DNA of 64,000 nucleotides, taken from Strobilurus pachycystidiatus (taxonomy: Eukaryota > Basidiomycota > Agaricomycetes > Agaricales > Physalacriaceae). The position numbers were made by a program, and so were the translations under genes. The stretch is taken from the NCBI GenBank assembly GCA_019915135.1, contig JAHLMK010000018.1, positions 310,001 to 374,000 of the forward strand. Direction: 5' to 3'. Below the pieces are notes generated by a model. The model was not told the DNA's origin. It ran no database searches and saw nothing but the letters and a program-made list of their open reading frames with translations. Within the stretch, counting starts at the first letter, position 1. The number at the start of each line of letters is the position of its first letter. Shown in pieces: positions 62,529 through 64,000 of this stretch.

Positions 62529-64000
62529 CATTGAACGATAACACTTGAATCAGTTATCAATGCCACGGCGTGTCCTTATCAAATGTATGCTTCGAAGTTC
62601 GGCGTGTGGAGTATGCGGCGATATATTTATCAAGGAATTGCTGCGCTCGCTGCTCTCAAGTTTCAAATTGTGCGCCACATTTCGTTCTTTGTCTCTCGAC
62701 ACGCAAATCCCAGGAGATTTTTGGTGACGGTAAAGAATGTAGATCGACATTGACAACGTTGATCACCCAGGGTGGTCGCTGGTGGTCGTCATGCGATCGA
62801 ATTCACTTTGATATTCAAATTGTTTATCCCATGTTTTGATTTTCCAAATGTGACCTACTTTGCCACCATCTTCATGTCCTCGACGGACAACGACAATGCC
62901 GAATTTACGGCGCTCACTCCGCAGTTTGTACGTGCATAGGCCACTGGCGTCCGCCTGACTCACCGTATCGTCCAGTCGTAGGCTTGACGTGGGTCGTTCA
63001 TGATTACTGTGAGTGCATATGGTCATTTGCACTAGACTCGTCGCCTAACGTAGCTTTGCAGTTGTCACTCTCGAGGATGAGGACTCATTTCGTTCAACGC
63101 TTTACCTGACTCGAACATCGTCTCGCTATGCAGGTCCGGTACATCTGGGTCAGCCCATTCGCTCCTTTGCCACCGCCCATTCATTCAAGTCTGTCTCCAG
63201 CCCCAGAAGTGGTCGTACTCCAAAGCCATGTTCCTCTGGGTGAGTACGGTTTGCTGATCCCTGCGCGCTCGACGATTTCTGATGTCGGCCAAAGATCCGG
63301 TACTACAGCCCAAATCACATACTTACAACTTGAGCAGCTGCCGTGTGTTTACCACTAACATGAAGTTCAAGACATCTGTACTCCTTGCTAGCTACCGCAC
63401 TGTATTCAGAGGGTTCTGATATTAATGACCTCGATATGTATGTATGTATGTGACTATTGGTCGTGTATGCATGCGGAGCGAGTGTAAGTATGTAAGTATG
63501 CTAGATATCTATAGAAAGGGACGAATAAGACGGATTATAACAAGCAGGATGAAGAGAATTGAGATATAATTTACTGCACAACAAATGCATGAACAGTGAC
63601 AACAGCAACAGGACGCAGGACTGAGACTCAACGTCCACGTAGATAAGCCGGCTTCACCAAGAAGGACAAAGACAACGTCGTCTTCATTCTCTTCCTCGTC
63701 TTTGCCATCATCTTGCTCAAGATATGTGTCTTCGGGCGTCACTGGGGACGCATTGCTGATGGCCTTCGTACTAAAAGACGGAAGGACATATCGAAGGATG
63801 CACCTCCAGTGCCACCACAGAGGACGCATGACCTTCCTGACATCTACCTCAAGTGTCAAGGTGTTCGAGATCGGCGAACTGACTCCAGGAGACTGTGCGT
63901 ACTAATGCGACTGGTTCAGCTGCGGCCGAACACTGCACTGTGTTCTTCCAGGCTTCAGAAGGAAAGATGGGATGACCAACTTGACGGCGGGTCTTTGCGT
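62529..64000. other. right edge, no supported gene; (TATG)4 microsatellite
   Basis: A (TATG)4 run lies at 63435-63450. Open frames at 63128-63358 and 63660-63905 (plus) and 63509-63859 (minus) overlap one another and have no recognisable domain. A frame near 63680-63900 with a hydrophobic stretch (VVFILFLVFAIILLKICVF) may be an exon of a membrane protein running off the edge, but this is not firm. Confidence 0.3.

Overview
The window looks like nuclear DNA of a mushroom-forming basidiomycete (Agaricomycetes). The reasons are dense genes with many GT-AG introns of about 45-90 bp, a CxC2 domain of a KDZ transposase, tandem genes with the small RNase H1-N/viroplasmin-like fold, a Ty3/gypsy chromovirus, a LINE, and fragments of recognisable fungal housekeeping genes (fatty acid synthase, class V myosin, RPB1, GH18 chitinase). 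No prokaryotic operon, CRISPR array or phage structure was seen. All gene models were assembled by eye from splice signals and reading frames; no homology search was run.

Left part (1-9.4 kb) is an accessory gene region. A KDZ transposase fragment runs off the left edge, preceded by three small unrecognised genes on the same (minus) strand. Then come a tRNA-like gene, a small basic-region gene on plus, two adjacent minus-strand genes with RNase H1-N-like domains, and a 941-residue lineage-type protein on plus. These models keep frame across every splice.

Centre-left (9.8-19 kb) is a nested transposon block. A LINE with a GC-rich leader and a (TAT)6 tail abuts a Ty3/gypsy polyprotein, whose first residues are read from the LINE tail. 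The gypsy element has protease, RT, RNase H, integrase and chromodomain, followed by an unexplained C-terminal extension of about 300 residues and one putative 3' LTR. No 5' LTR or gag was found.

The right part (20-63 kb) mixes intact lineage-specific genes with broken copies of host genes. Intact models are a nucleotidyltransferase-like/RING protein (25.8-27.9 kb), two tandem paralogs that may carry a PD-(D/E)XK-like core (31.9-38.3 kb), and a WD-repeat-like protein with one membrane segment (56.1-57.6 kb). Broken ones are Sec16-like, TolB-like, fatty acid synthase in two places and on both strands, class V myosin split into two oppositely oriented halves, a MOV10-like helicase end, a GH18-RPB1 chimera and an amidase. 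This is the signature of repeated duplication, inversion and deletion in a region under weak constraint.

The most promising leads are the NTase-like/RING fusion, the tandem paralog pair with stop-free in-frame introns in one copy, the gypsy C-terminal extension, the inversion-split myosin, and a pair of diverged repeats kept in the same order at 24-31 kb and 52-55 kb.
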